Below are positions 11,456 to 22,617 of a stretch of DNA of 64,000 nucleotides, in pieces; position 1 is the stretch's first letter, and every line of letters starts with the position of its first letter. The position numbers were made by a program, and so were the translations under genes. The stretch spans positions 1 through 64,000 of the forward strand of contig PVNU02000936.1 of the NCBI GenBank assembly GCA_003013855.2, read 5' to 3'. Origin of the DNA: Liriodendron chinense. Lineage: Eukaryota; Streptophyta; Magnoliopsida; Magnoliales; Magnoliaceae. The notes under the pieces were generated by a model. That model saw only the letters and a list, made by a program, of their open reading frames with translations. It had not been told where the DNA came from and made no database searches.

Positions 11456-13439
11456 TGTAATGACCCCAAAAATTTCGGTAGGAAAATTTTCTTTTAGGAA
11501 CAATAATGGGTTTAAGTAAATAAACATTAAGATAATAAACAAAAGAGAAACATGAACTAGATAGTTAGAGCTTTCTAGATGCAGGGGGAAGACCAGGGTT
11601 CAAGGTCTTCTATAAGCAGAATTGTAAATTTTTTTTTTAATTTTTTACAATAAATTTTAAATTTCAAAATCAAAATAAGATAAGGCTTATCTCATCTTAT
11701 CAAGAGAGTTTCTCTCTATAAATAGAGATGAGTAGAGAAGAATAAGCATTCGTCGAGAGTTTTAAGAGAGAAAAGGAGAGAGAGAGCGAGAGAGAGAGAG
11801 AGAGAGGAGTTCTTACTGTGGGCCTCGATCTAGTAAGTCTCCTCCCCCATTTAATTATTTTTTTATAATCTTAGTATAACTCTACCTGATCTAGCCAATG
11901 AACGGGACCGATCGATCGATCATCCGTCCATTGTATAGATTCAAGGACCATTGTAGATCTAGATCATTAATGGGGACCAATTAGGTGGGCCGAAATCAAT
12001 CTGAGTGTATCGTAATGATCATAAGGCCAAATATATACATGGGCCACAAAATTCAGATCGATTGGACCTACAGATGGGCCACATCGATTAGATAAATGAT
12101 AGCCCTTAAATTCTTTTTGTTATTATTTTATTTAATTATTAAATTAATTGTGATAAATTTATATTATTCCAAAAATCTTATTGGGCCCATAATGAGGTGT
12201 CCGACCCAATGGTCGGATCAAATCTTTCGTAGACCTCACATATAAGCCTAAAAAAAGAAATAGTAATAATAAAAAAAAAACTTGGTTGCTAGACGTCCAG
12301 CATCAGAGACGCTGGAACGTCTAGCGTTAGAGGACGTTTAATGTTAACGTGGGGGCCCCACTCGTGGGACCCACCTTGATGTATTTAGTACATCCACTCC
12401 GTCCAATTACTTCCCCATCTCATTTTAGGACTGGTGCCCAAATTTGGACCCAAACCGAGGTCCGAATGGGCCACACCACCTTGAACAAATTAATGATAAA
12501 AAAATTAGAAAGTAAAAATAAAAACAATAAGTTAGAAATCCTGAGCGTGAACAATAGTCTACTTGTGGACCTCATTGTGATGAAATCAGTAAATCTAAGC
12601 TGACCATATGTTGTATCATGATGTTTTACAGCTTGGATCCAAAAATCAAATAAATCCAAATTTCAGGTGGCCCACACCACTTGAAACAATAATGATAACA
12701 ACACACATGGTTGAGACAGTTTGATTTTAGATTGTTGTCCACTTTTGGGATCCATTTGGAGGTGTTTTGAGAAATCTAATCCATCCAATATCTTAATAAA
12801 CAAGTTTTCTGATTGAGGACAAAAAATGATTCGTACAGGATATTCCAGTGGGCCGTACTGAGACAATCAGTGGGGACAACACCTGTCCACTGGTTGAGAA
12901 CTTGTGGGCCCCACTATATAGTCTTTGGAAAATCTGATCCACCCAATCTCTTGAGTAATGGGTTATTAGTTTTGTGGAAAAAAAATCAGCCACATCAGAG
13001 TTTTAGGCGGGCCATGGCAAGTGAAATAGTGGGGAGGTACGGTTTAAATTTTCACAATTGGATAATTTTAGGATATCCCACAACAAGATCTTTGCAAAAT
13101 GTAATTAACCATCTTTGGTAGTGTACCATTGGAGAACTTGTGACCAATAATAGAACGATCTACCAATCAAGTACGTCGTACCATCAGAAAATAGTAAAAG
13201 GGCCGTTCCTTTTGGAAAAGTGAGTCACAATAATCGAATCTGGACCATCCATTAGGGAACCAAACCTAAACAAAGTAAAATTCCAATTGATAATAAGTAT
13301 ATCTAAGGCCATATTGATAATGAATAAAAATAAATTACATTGGTTGTAGATCCAGGACCAATTCTACTTAGGTCGTAACAGGATTAACAGAGTAATCGCC
13401 ACTATTAATAGGTGAGTACATCCCAATATGTTTCCTAGT
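11456..13439 (+). repeat. Element A 3' LTR, first part
   Basis: Starts TGTAATGACCCC and aligns with 853-4619 of the 5' LTR, without the solo LTR and with one copy of the 215-bp block. It stops at CTAGT (13435-13439), the target duplication of element B, and resumes at 21009. Confidence 0.92.
11717..11725 (+). promoter_or_regulatory. TATA box of element A 3' LTR
   Basis: TATAAATAG followed by a GA-rich transcribed leader. This is the intact version of the box at 1111-1118. Confidence 0.65.
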
Positions 13440-13482
13440 TGTTTGCTCGCCTCAAGTGTAAGGCTGTGATGTAGTAATAAAA

Positions 13483-13497
13483 CTCGGTAAGACCGAG
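13483..13497 (-). other. Conserved U5 stem-loop
   Basis: CTCGGT-AAG-ACCGAG is a perfect 6-bp inverted repeat with a 3-nt loop about 40 bp from the LTR end. It is repeated exactly in elements C (37801-37815, 42850-42864) and E (58563-58577). Confidence 0.6.
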
Positions 13498-14243
13498 GTC
13501 AATCCACAGGGAATTAGAAACAACTTTTAAACTATTCCAGCAACTTAAGTTGCAATAGATATGAGGATTCAATTGAGCAATTAAACTAAAACAGTAACTT
13601 AATGAAAACCAGTAATTTAAGGTACTAAGGCATTCAAGGATCCACTTGTAGCAATCCCATGTCAATCCAATCAATCCAAGTATAGAGCACAACTAGATTT
13701 GAAGTCCTATCTCTCATCTAGTTGGAAAATAAAGCATTCAAACACATTCAATTCCATTCAAGTTGAACTTCCAAGTTCTAGTCCCATTCAACACATGTAG
13801 ACTTCGAAATCATAGCCTTCGGAGTAACAGCCATGCCTATGGACTATGGCTTGCTCAAGGATTACTATAATTCGAATCTAAACACCACAACATATGATAA
13901 TCTCAGAGAATTGCAAGGAATTCATGTCCGGAGCACATGAACTCTCATAAAACATCTCAAACTACCAACTTAAGGGATGAAAAGATTAAAAACCCAAACT
14001 TGAATTGAAATTACTTGAATTAAACTAAATTAAACATGGAAATTGGCTACAAGCTTCACCTCTCAGCCTTAGCTGAGAGATTCTAGCCGAGCATTGTCAT
14101 ACTACAACTAGAACTCATGAAAAAAAGCATAAAAACTAGAAAAACCGGAGTTTGGAGGGTTGCAGACGCTCCACGACGGCTTCCTCTCTCTAACACCACG
14201 TCCCTTAGCTTCTCTGATGACCTAGGAAGAGCCCCTAGGTGTC

Positions 14244-14251
14244 CTTTTATA
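14244..14251 (-). promoter_or_regulatory. TATA box, element B 3' LTR
   Basis: Minus-strand TATAAAAG followed by GACACCTAGGG, as in the family's other LTRs. It marks the U3/R side of the LTR. Confidence 0.65.
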
Positions 14252-14862
14252 GTGAGGACGCTCAGTTGCGTCGGAAACATCCAGAAACCGCGCAAAGTTA
14301 CGCAGTGCGCAGCAAATTTCGGAACCGAAAATAGAAACTTCCTGATTTTTCTACGTGGCCGACCGGTCGGACGACCGGTCGAACTGGCCTGGCCGACTGG
14401 TCACGACCGGTCGGACCTACCTGTTTAACGGTCCAGAGAGTACACAGAGAGGGCCGACCGGTTGGCCGACCGGTCGGACCTGCTTATGGTCATTGGTCCA
14501 GCAAGCTTCCAGAGAGCACCGACCAGTTGGCCGACCGGTCAAGACCGATCGGACCAACTGGTCCTTCCAGTGGTTTCCAAAGGTGTGGCCGACCGGTCAA
14601 GACCGATCGCACCGACTAGCTATTCCTCTTCTTTTTCTTCTTTTCTTTATTCTCTTTTCTCCCTCTTTCTTCTTCCTTCTTTGGTCCACCTTGGACCTTC
14701 ATTCACAGGTACTAAATGGACCATTTTTGGTTTCCAATTGAGTGAAGTCTGCTCTCATCCCTACAATCACAAAACATGCATTAGATGGGCCTTTTAATCA
14801 TGAAAACCATGCATATAATGTGATGTAGTGGGCTATGCAATGTATAAATTGGAGGTTCAACA

Positions 14863-15960
14863 CACCCCCCAACAAGCTTTTTGCTAGTCCCGAGCAAAAC
14901 ATGCGTGAATAAGTTCAAACCTCCAAACCCAACTCTCCTTCAGAAACCATGTTTTTATCCATTCCAAGACATACAAGTATAAAATTTGGTGAAACTAGGT
15001 GATAGAAATTGCAAACTTAAACTCTCAAAGCATAAGAAGTGTCTACATGAAATTCCCGCTGATTGATTGATAAATAGAAGAATTCGAACAATTTCAACCC
15101 AGTGTGCATAGTGAAAGTTCATCTCATGAGTTTCTGGGATTATATTCTTCATAGATCAACTAAACCGTAGATCTCAAGGTGCACAGAGTAACAACAAGCC
15201 TATGACAGGAATTTGTCTTACCGTCCTTCCGATGGCTTTCACACTACGTCCCATTTCCGGCTTTGGTTACGGGTAGACCATCCCCCGGTTGGTACTAGGT
15301 AGCCCTTTTCGGAATTTTCCACAATTTTTCCTTCATTCCCGATTTCATCCTTTCTTTTCCTTTTTCTTTTAATTTAGATAGGATTTTTAAAAATCCATAT
15401 CTTTCGTTATTTTCCCATGGACAAGGATGGACAAAATACCCCGGCTTGGTTTCTCAACACCTTTTAAATCAAAGTCTAGCTAATCCACAAATCACATAAT
15501 CCTTTCAACCCATGAAAACCGTGTAATGTGAACTAGGTGTAAAAAGTGTTCAAATTTTCTATCGATCACAACAATAGGGGAACTAACATATAAAACCATT
15601 ATGTTGGGAGAAATTCAAGACTTACAACGTCACACACTTCGTATCTTCTCTTCTTATACTCATATCATCTCGAATGCATGGAAATAAAGTTTTCTAAAAG
15701 AGTTTTGAAATTTTAGAAAATTTAAAAAAATTTACGCATATGAGGCTCGAAATGTTGCAACATGCTAGATGAAGAATCTCATCTCACCCCCCAACCAAAT
15801 CTTGCATTGTCCTCAATGTAAAAAGATATGCAATGAGCATGAACATGAGAGCAATGGTGAAATATGAGAGAGTGAGAACAATAGTACCTGAGAGAGCTAT
15901 CATGGAAGTCTACAACCCAACAACTAAAGCGACTTAAAATAGTAAAACTAGATAAACTAA
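14863..15960 (-). other. Element B 3' noncoding block with two polypurine tracts
   Basis: On the minus strand a GGGGGG tract abuts the LTR (14865-14870) and a second lies at 15787-15792, after the motif ACATTGAGGACAATGCAAG. The block between them is strongly conserved in elements C and E and partly present in D. It encodes no long ORF. The distal tract should act as the normal plus-strand primer; the inner one looks like a central polypurine tract. Confidence 0.75.
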
Positions 15961-16176
15961 ACCTAATCTATGGAAAGCAATGAAGATAACTAACCCGTCC
16001 TTGGAAAAAGAGGATCTCCATCAGAGTAGGAGATCGATTATCATTATAACATCCAAAAGGACAAAGTTGAGCAGGATCATCAAGTGGTGTAACAAATTTT
16101 TCAGTAGAACTATCCACCATCCTACTTTGGAGAGTACATTAGTGACATCGATCATTCTAACCCATTGAAAATCCTG

Positions 16177-16890
16177 CTAAAAAATTTTAGCGGGTTCTTC
16201 AACAAAATCGTCACATGTACTAGGAAAGGAAAATTTCATTGGTTGGAAATCATTGAATATGGATCTCCTTTCCTTCTTGTCTGGGCGAAAATTATTCAAG
16301 TACGGATCATCCCAGAAGTGTTCTTCGGTTTGAACAAACCAAAGAGATGTGGAGACTTGTATTTCTTCTTCACAAGTCGATATGATCTCCACAAAATCAG
16401 ATTTCACTGGTGCTTCCACAATTGATTTTTCAGTTTGGCACTTTGTGGAAGGAAGCTTTTTAGGCACCGGGGGGGTCTCTCTCAAAGCCTGTACAATGTC
16501 CTGAATCATGGGATCATCCCAATCCTCAAAGTACGTTAAGCACTCCTCGACTGTATAAGAGACCTCATCGGAGGAAATTTTCAGATTTGGACCCTTTATG
16601 TCTTCCTCTTTCTCAGAATTTTGTGTAGGTTGGAGTGGGTCCTCAACCTCTACACTTTCAGAAATTGGCCTCTCTGTAGGCAAGTCAAGCACCAATTCTT
16701 CTAAATCCTGCACAACAAATTTGTGTAAATCAGAAATTGGTGACTTGTCAATTGAATTTTCAGAAATTGACACTTCCAAGGTCTTAATGAAATGAGAATT
16801 AGATTCATCCTTAGAATGTGCCAAACATGTCCCCAAACTTTCAGGTAGATCATGTTGGAACAACCCCCCATCATCCATGGATTTAATCAT
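16177..16890 (-). pseudogene. Element B acidic C-terminal extension of gag-pro
   Basis: A 237-residue, Glu/Asp-rich frame following protease in the same frame after one stop (at about 16969). It has no Pfam-type domain that I recognise. FEDWDDPMIQDIVQAL matches FEDSKDSIISDIVQAL in the protease-RT linker of element D, so this is the linker of a former pol gene, continued by a tail (FWDDPYLNNFRPDKKERR) with counterparts in C and E. RT and all later domains are missing. It may be a remnant or have a retained role. Confidence 0.65.
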
Positions 16891-16968
16891 GTTTACCTCA
16901 TGGGGGCCATCATTGTCGTCCCAATCCTCAAAGGGATCAAAGCTAACAACATCTAGAGGATCAAAATT

Positions 16969-17493
16969 CTACCTTAAAGCGAACTCCTCTTCCACGATTG
17001 AATCAATCATATCAACCTCGTGGACATCATCATCATCCCTATGCCTTTTGCCCAAGTGGAACACATTCACTTCCAACGTCATGTTTCCAAAGGACATTTG
17101 CATCACTCCATTCCGGCAGTTTATGATTGCGTTTGATGTAGCAAGGAATGGGCGGCCTAGAATCACCGGTATTTGGGTGCTTGCATACATAACCGGTTGT
17201 GTGTCCAAGACAATGAAATCTACCGGGTAGTAGAATTTATCCACTTGGACTAGCACATCCTCAACTATCCCCCTCGGTACACGGATAGATCTATCAGCGA
17301 GTTGCAACGTGGTTTTGGTAGGTTTTAATTCACCAAGACCCAATTGCTCATATACCGAGTATGGGATTAAGTTCACACTTGCCCCCAAATCTAGCAACGC
17401 ACGCTCAATCCGGTAGTCTCCAATGATACATGAGACGGTGGGACTACCAAGATCTTTGAATTTTGGGGGGGGTCTTTTGAGTGAGAATGGCAC
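16969..17493 (-). pseudogene. pol: Element B protease
   Basis: Retropepsin of the Athila type. The catalytic motif is DLGAS within ALLDLGASVNLIPYSVYEQ, and the flap/C-terminal signature PVILGRPFLATSNAIINC is present. In element D the same frame runs on from gag. Here the join is broken at an 8-G run (17465-17472), where gag ends and protease continues in another frame. All protease residues I can judge are intact. The original polyprotein probably ran gag-pro without a break. Confidence 0.88.
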
Positions 17494-19327
17494 TTACTTG
17501 CTCATTTAAGAAGGCCTTTTGCTGCACATTATATTTGCGTTTTGTTGTGCATAAGTCCTTTAGAAACTTGGCATAAGAGGGGATTTGTTTGATGGCATCA
17601 AGCAAAGGAATGTTAATCTTGACTTGTCGAAAAATCTCTAGAATATCATGAGAGTTTGGAAGAGATTTTGGGACAACCAATCTAGAAGGGAATGGTGCCA
17701 CGGGCTTGTAAATTCGTTCCGGTTCTTGTGGGGCTAAGTTAGATCCATCATCATCCTCAGAATTTACCGGATCATTAGGCTTGTTGGCCTTCACCGGAAT
17801 GGATTTGTCAATTTGTTTACCACTTCTAAGAGTGGTGATGGATTTGGCTTGCTCCATGTGTTGGTTGGAAGGATTAGGAATGCTCACTTCATGTACTTGC
17901 TTTGGATTGGGGTGAGGTTGGGCCGGAAAGGTCCCTTCCCTAGCATTCAAGTGTCCCTTAATCTTATCAACCGAGACTTTAAGCTCTTGGAACATTTGCT
18001 GATTTGTTTGATTGATTTGTGTTTGCCCTTGTATAAACGCTTTCAAGGTATCCTCCATTGAGAACTGAGGTGGGGCCATATTTTGCATGGGTGGCCCTCC
18101 TTGAGAGTTGGTAAGATTGCCCGTAGGGGCATTCTTCCAACTAAAATTTGGGTGGTTCTTCCAACTGTCATTGTACGTATTACCCACCGGTCCATTGAAA
18201 GGCCGTTGATACCCATATGTGTTATTTGCATGTTCATGTAATACCTCTTGAAATGCAGGAATTGTGGGACAATCTTGCGTTGCGTGTAAATTGGTGTGAC
18301 AAATCCCACATGTGGTCTCAATAGCTCCATTGTACTTTGGAACTCCACTTTTACTAACTTCCATAGCCTCGATCTTCCTTGTGAGGTTGGCTATCCTTGC
18401 ATTCACGTCGTCTTCCTCCTTGAGGATATACATCCCCCCTTTCTCTTTCTCTTGAATAGGCTTGGGGTTATTAGGTTTATCCGAGGTATCCCAAGATTGG
18501 GCATTTTCAGCCAACATGTCTAAACAACTCCAAGCCTCATCTGGATTTTTACTCATAAACTCGTCATTGCACATCATCTCTACAAATTGATGCATATTGG
18601 AACTTAATCCATCATTGAAAAAATTTATAATTCGCCAACTCTCATAACCATGATGTGGGCAAGTAAGTAGGAGGTCCTTAAATCTCTCCCAACATTGGAA
18701 GAAAGATTCACCCTCTTTAGCCGAAAAATTCATTATAGCTCTTCGAAGGGTGTTCGTTTTATGAGCCGGGAAAAACTTTTTCAAGAATTCCCGGGTCATC
18801 TCATTTCATGTCCCAATCGAATGTGGTCTAAGAGAGTGAAGCCAATCTTTGGCTCTTTCTTTCAATGAAAAGGGAAAGAGTTTAAGTTTAATGGTATCCT
18901 CTGAAACATTGGTGTATTGCAAGGTAGCCACCACTTCTTCGAATTCTTTCAAGTGCAGATGTGGGCGGTCAGAGTCTAGCCCATGGAACTTTGGTATAAG
19001 TTGAATTACACCCGGCTTTATATCAATGTTTCCCCCGTTTGGTGGTAGAACCACGCAAGAGGGTGTAATTGCACGGGCTTGTTGTAGGTAATCCCGCAAT
19101 GATCTCATTGGAGGAACGTTATGTACCTCATTCTCTCCTACTCCCTCTTGATTTGCATTTGTAGTTGGAGTAGGGGGGGGAGGATTCCTTAAAGGTGTTT
19201 GATCTATACTCCCCAAACTTTCACAATACTCTTGGTAATTTCGGACTCGTATATGGACTGACAATGGTCCAACCAAACCACCTTCTGATTGGAGATGATT
19301 AGAGTGGTTACGTTCCCAACGGGACAT
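17444..19327 (-). pseudogene. gag: Element B gag, nearly intact with one in-frame stop
   Basis: Starts at ATG 19327 (MSRWERNHSNHLQSEGGLVG). It has the N-terminal motif MRSLRDYLQQAR, a gag core (LKLFPFSLKERAKDWLHSLR, then FLKKFFPAHKTNTLRR and ESFFQCWERFKDLL), the conserved LDMLAENAQSW and a zinc knuckle CGICHTNLHATQDC (C-x2-C-x4-H-x4-C). A single TGA at 18806-18808 replaces a probable Trp (TGG) just before NEMTREF; both halves are in the same frame. The product would form the particle. Apart from that stop and the protease junction shift it is complete. Confidence 0.9.
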
Positions 19328-19553
19328 AAACTACTCAACCAAAAACTAACTAAACCTAAATCTTAGAAATCTGAAATTAATCTGAAAATAGAAAATCTGT
19401 AAAAAGCTAAGTTAGAAAGGTATTACCCGATATGCTTGAACTAGAGAAGAAATCCTACAAAACCAAACAATTTGTTAGTTCTAAAAAAATCAGAAAACCT
19501 ATCTACTTCTACTTCTACAGCCACTAAAACAATCTGAAAACCGTTATCTAAAT

Positions 19554-19571
19554 TCCCCGGCAACGGCGCCA
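19554..19571 (-). other. Primer binding site, Asp tRNA (element B)
   Basis: The minus strand reads TGGCGCCGTTGCCGGGGA, the complement of the 3' end of plant Asp tRNA, 6 nt from the 5' LTR. This primer is typical of Athila-type elements. Confidence 0.9.
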
Positions 19572-19577
19572 AAAACT

Positions 19578-21008
19578 TGTTCGCTCGCCTCAAGTGTAAG
19601 GCTGCGATGTAGTAATAAAACTCAATAAGACCGAGGTCGATCCACAGGGAATTAGAAATAACTTTCAAACTATTCCAGCAACTTAAGTTGCAATAGATAT
19701 GAGGATTCAATTGAGCAATTAAACTAAAACAGTAACTTAATGAAAATCAGTAATTTAAGGTACTAAGGCATTCAAGGACCACTTGTAGCAATCCCATGTC
19801 AATCCAATCAATCCAAGTATAGAGCACAACTAGATTTGAAGTCCTATCTCTCATCTAGTTGGAAAATAAAGCATTGAAACACATTCAATTCCATTCAAGT
19901 TGAACTTCTAAGTTCTAGTCCCATTCAACACATGTAGACTTCGAAATCATAGCCTTCGGAGTAACAGCCATGCCTATGGACTATGGCTTATTCAAGGATT
20001 ACTATAATTCGAATCTAAACACTACAACATATGATAATCTCAGAGAATTGCAGGAAATTCATGTCCGGAGCACATGAACTCTCATAAAACATCTAAAACT
20101 ACCAACTTAAGGGATGAAAAGATTAAAAACCCAAACTTGAATTGAAATTACTTGAATTAAACTAAATTAAACATGGAAATTGGCTACAAGCTTCACCTCT
20201 CAGCCTTAGCTGAGAGATTCTAGCCGAGCATTGTCATACTATAACTAGAACTCATGAAAAAAAAGCATAAAAACTAGAAAAATCGGAGTTTGGAGGGTTG
20301 CAGACGCTCCACGACGGCTTCCTCTCTCTAGCACCACATCCCTTAGCTTCTCTGATGACCTAGGAAGAGCCCCTAGGTGTCCTTTTATAGTGAGGACGCT
20401 CGGTTGCGTCGGAAACATCCAAAAATCGCGCAAAGTTACGCAGTGCGCAGCAAATTTATGAACCGAAAATAGAAACTTCCTGATTTTTCTACGTGGCTGA
20501 CCGGTCGGACTACCGGTCGGACTAGCCTGGCCGACCGGTCACGACCGGTCGGACCTACCTGTTTAACGGTCCAGAGAGGACACAGAGAGGGCTGACCGGT
20601 TGGCTGACCGGTCTTGACCGGTCGGACCTGCTTATGGTCATTGGTCCAGCAAGCTTCCAGAGAGCACTGACCGGTTGGCCGACCGGTCAAGACTGGTCGG
20701 ACCAACTGGTCCTTCCAATGGTTTCCAAAGGCGTGGCCGACCGGTCGGACGACCGATCGGACTAGCTATTCCTCTTCTTTTTCTTCTTTTCTTTATTCTC
20801 TTTTCTCCCTCTTTCTTCTTCCTTCTTTGGTCCACCTTGGACCTTCATTCACAGGTACTAAATGGACCCTTTTTGGTCTCCAATTGAGTGAAGTCTGCTC
20901 TCATCCTTACAATCACAAAACATGCATTAGATGGGCCTTTTAATCATGAAAACCATGCATATAATGTGATGTAGTGGGCTATGCAATATATAAATTGGAG
21001 GTTCAACA
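19578..21008 (-). repeat. Element B 5' LTR
   Basis: 1431 bp, TGTTCGCTCGCC to TTCAACA on the plus strand. The minus-strand TATA box is at 20392-20399, and the palindrome array spans about 20497-20762. It is very similar to the 3' LTR, implying a much younger insertion than A. Confidence 0.93.
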
Positions 21009-21877
21009 CTAGTCATTTTAATTAAGTAAGTTGTGTGATGAACATAATATGTGATATTGATTGATTCATGCTCGTTTAAATATTATTCATTTAATTGTCA
21101 TTTATAATGTCATGAAATGTTACCTCTCAAAAGGAGAGATGGAATGTACTGATGTGAATTATTGTACGGATGTAAATTATTGCATGCATTCATGAGTTGT
21201 TGTGCCCGGAGTTCGACTCTGGAAGACCGGTAGGTATTTAACTACCAGATTACTCAGGGACTATACTGGAAGGCCACTAACATGTGGAAGTCCGCCCTAC
21301 AAGGAAAGGGGAGCCGATTGATGGAATCCAATCGAAGCAAGTAGAAGACTAAACATATGCTCCCTTGATGCATCATATCATATTAAATTCATTCTTGCAT
21401 TATTTATATATTACATGTATTTGATGGCATGTGTTTATCCTGCTTAGTTGAAATACATGTGAACCGTATTGGGTTACCCATTGGGCTTTCCAGCTGACGT
21501 TGTGGATTAAAAATATACAGATGATGTGGACGTTGATCCTTCAGAGAATGTCCTAGATAATGAAATGGGACCACTAGAGGAACTGCAGGATTATTGGCCT
21601 AATTTGACCGAGAAAGAAGTGGCGACCTTGAACCAAGACGTTTAGACTATTCTTGTTTTATTTTGTTATTTTGAATAGTTAGTAGACATCTAATAAAGTT
21701 CCAAATGGGTGGACTTAGTTTGTAGTTGAATATTTCATGAATAAATGATAACTTAGTATTTCATTTTTTATGCCTCTTAAAGTGGTTTAACATTATAAAT
21801 GCATTTAGTGCACCGATTATACCCCGTAAATTGGGCCGGAGGGTGCACACTCTGAGTTCAGATTTCGGGGCATGACA
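21009..21877 (+). repeat. Element A 3' LTR, second part
   Basis: Resumes with CTAGTCATTTTAATTAAG, matching 4615 onward of the 5' LTR, and ends GCATGACA. It is followed by target duplication ATAAG (21878-21882). Confidence 0.92.
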
Positions 21878-21882
21878 ATAAG

Positions 21883-22597
21883 TATGGATGCGAAGTATGA
21901 AAGCCACCTCCAACACAATCACCTCCATCATAACCATCTCCATCATAACTACATACTGTACGTCGAATGCGAACTACGAGGCCATATCTTCGCATCGAAT
22001 CTTTATCCCCTTTAGATCTAGGATCTCTCCCTTTCAAATCTACCTTCACTCGCCCTCAGTAGTAGGGCATCCTATTGAGACCATGATGAGTACCCCATAC
22101 TCCACCTTTCTACCAGCAGTAGGGCTACTTGGTGAAAAACTAATACACGTCATGCTACTCGGACCTGGCAATGAAGAGACACATTTGTATATCACCATAG
22201 CTGACCTTGGTAGTTAGGGATCTCGCTTAGCAATCATGTCAACCTAACGTGGCCCGCCACTAGGTAGGCTCGTCACACCTCTTCTCCACTCATTTTTTTA
22301 TAGCGGGGACTCTTGTATAACCAAAATGCTTATCCAGGTGAGATCTCACCGCACGGGACCTAATAATGGGGGACTCAACATTAGGTATACAACCAATCAT
22401 ATAGTCCCCAAGTATCCAACAATTACGATCAATCAAATGGTCCCAAATATCCAATAATAATAGTTATTCACAAGGTCTCAAATTTACAATAATCACAGCC
22501 AATCACCTGGTTCCAAACATCTAATATCATGGCTAATCACACGTCCCACATGTCCAGCAATCAAAATCCAACCACCCACAACAATGCTCCAAATGCA
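21883..22597. other. Spacer between element A and the CACTA element
   Basis: No gene recognised. Short frames here (for example 21888-22217) have no domain or codon pattern that I can support. The last 270 bp contain loosely repeated CAAT/CCAA-rich phrases ending in the CACTA target duplication GCA (22595-22597). Confidence 0.55.
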
Positions 22598-22617
22598 CAC
22601 TACACCAAAATTGCCTT

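Larger units (their letters stand above)
13440..14862 (-). repeat. Element B 3' LTR
   Basis: Begins TGTTTGCTCGCC and ends TTCAACA on the plus strand. It contains the U5 stem-loop (13483-13497), TATA box (14244-14251 on the minus strand), GACCGGTC palindromes (about 14355-14620) and the purine-rich tract of U3. It is closely similar to the LTR at 19578-21008. Confidence 0.93.
13440..21008 (-). mobile_element. Element B: non-autonomous Athila-type gag-protease retrotransposon
   Basis: A complete 7569-bp element inserted in A's 3' LTR with target duplication CTAGT (13435-13439 and 21009-21013). The empty site survives in A's 5' LTR at 4615-4619. It has two LTRs (1423 and 1431 bp), an Asp-tRNA primer site, gag, protease and an acidic ORF, then about 1 kb of conserved 3' noncoding DNA. 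No RT, RNase H or integrase is visible on either strand, so it would need these in trans. This resembles the published gag-only TR-GAG class, but with protease. Confidence 0.93.
853..21877 (+). mobile_element. Element A: Ty3/gypsy chromovirus (Tekay/Del-like), decayed, with nested insertions
   Basis: A complete LTR retrotransposon flanked by the 5-bp target duplication ATAAG (848-852 and 21878-21882). Both LTRs begin TGTAA and end TGACA. An initiator-Met tRNA primer site follows the 5' LTR and a purine tract precedes the 3' LTR. Inside, in order, are gag, protease, RT, RNase H, integrase and a C-terminal chromodomain, which defines a chromovirus; very long LTRs and this primer site fit the Tekay/Del clade. 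Frameshifts and stops break every gene. A solo LTR sits in the 5' LTR and element B in the 3' LTR. Without these insertions the element is about 12 kb. Confidence 0.93.
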
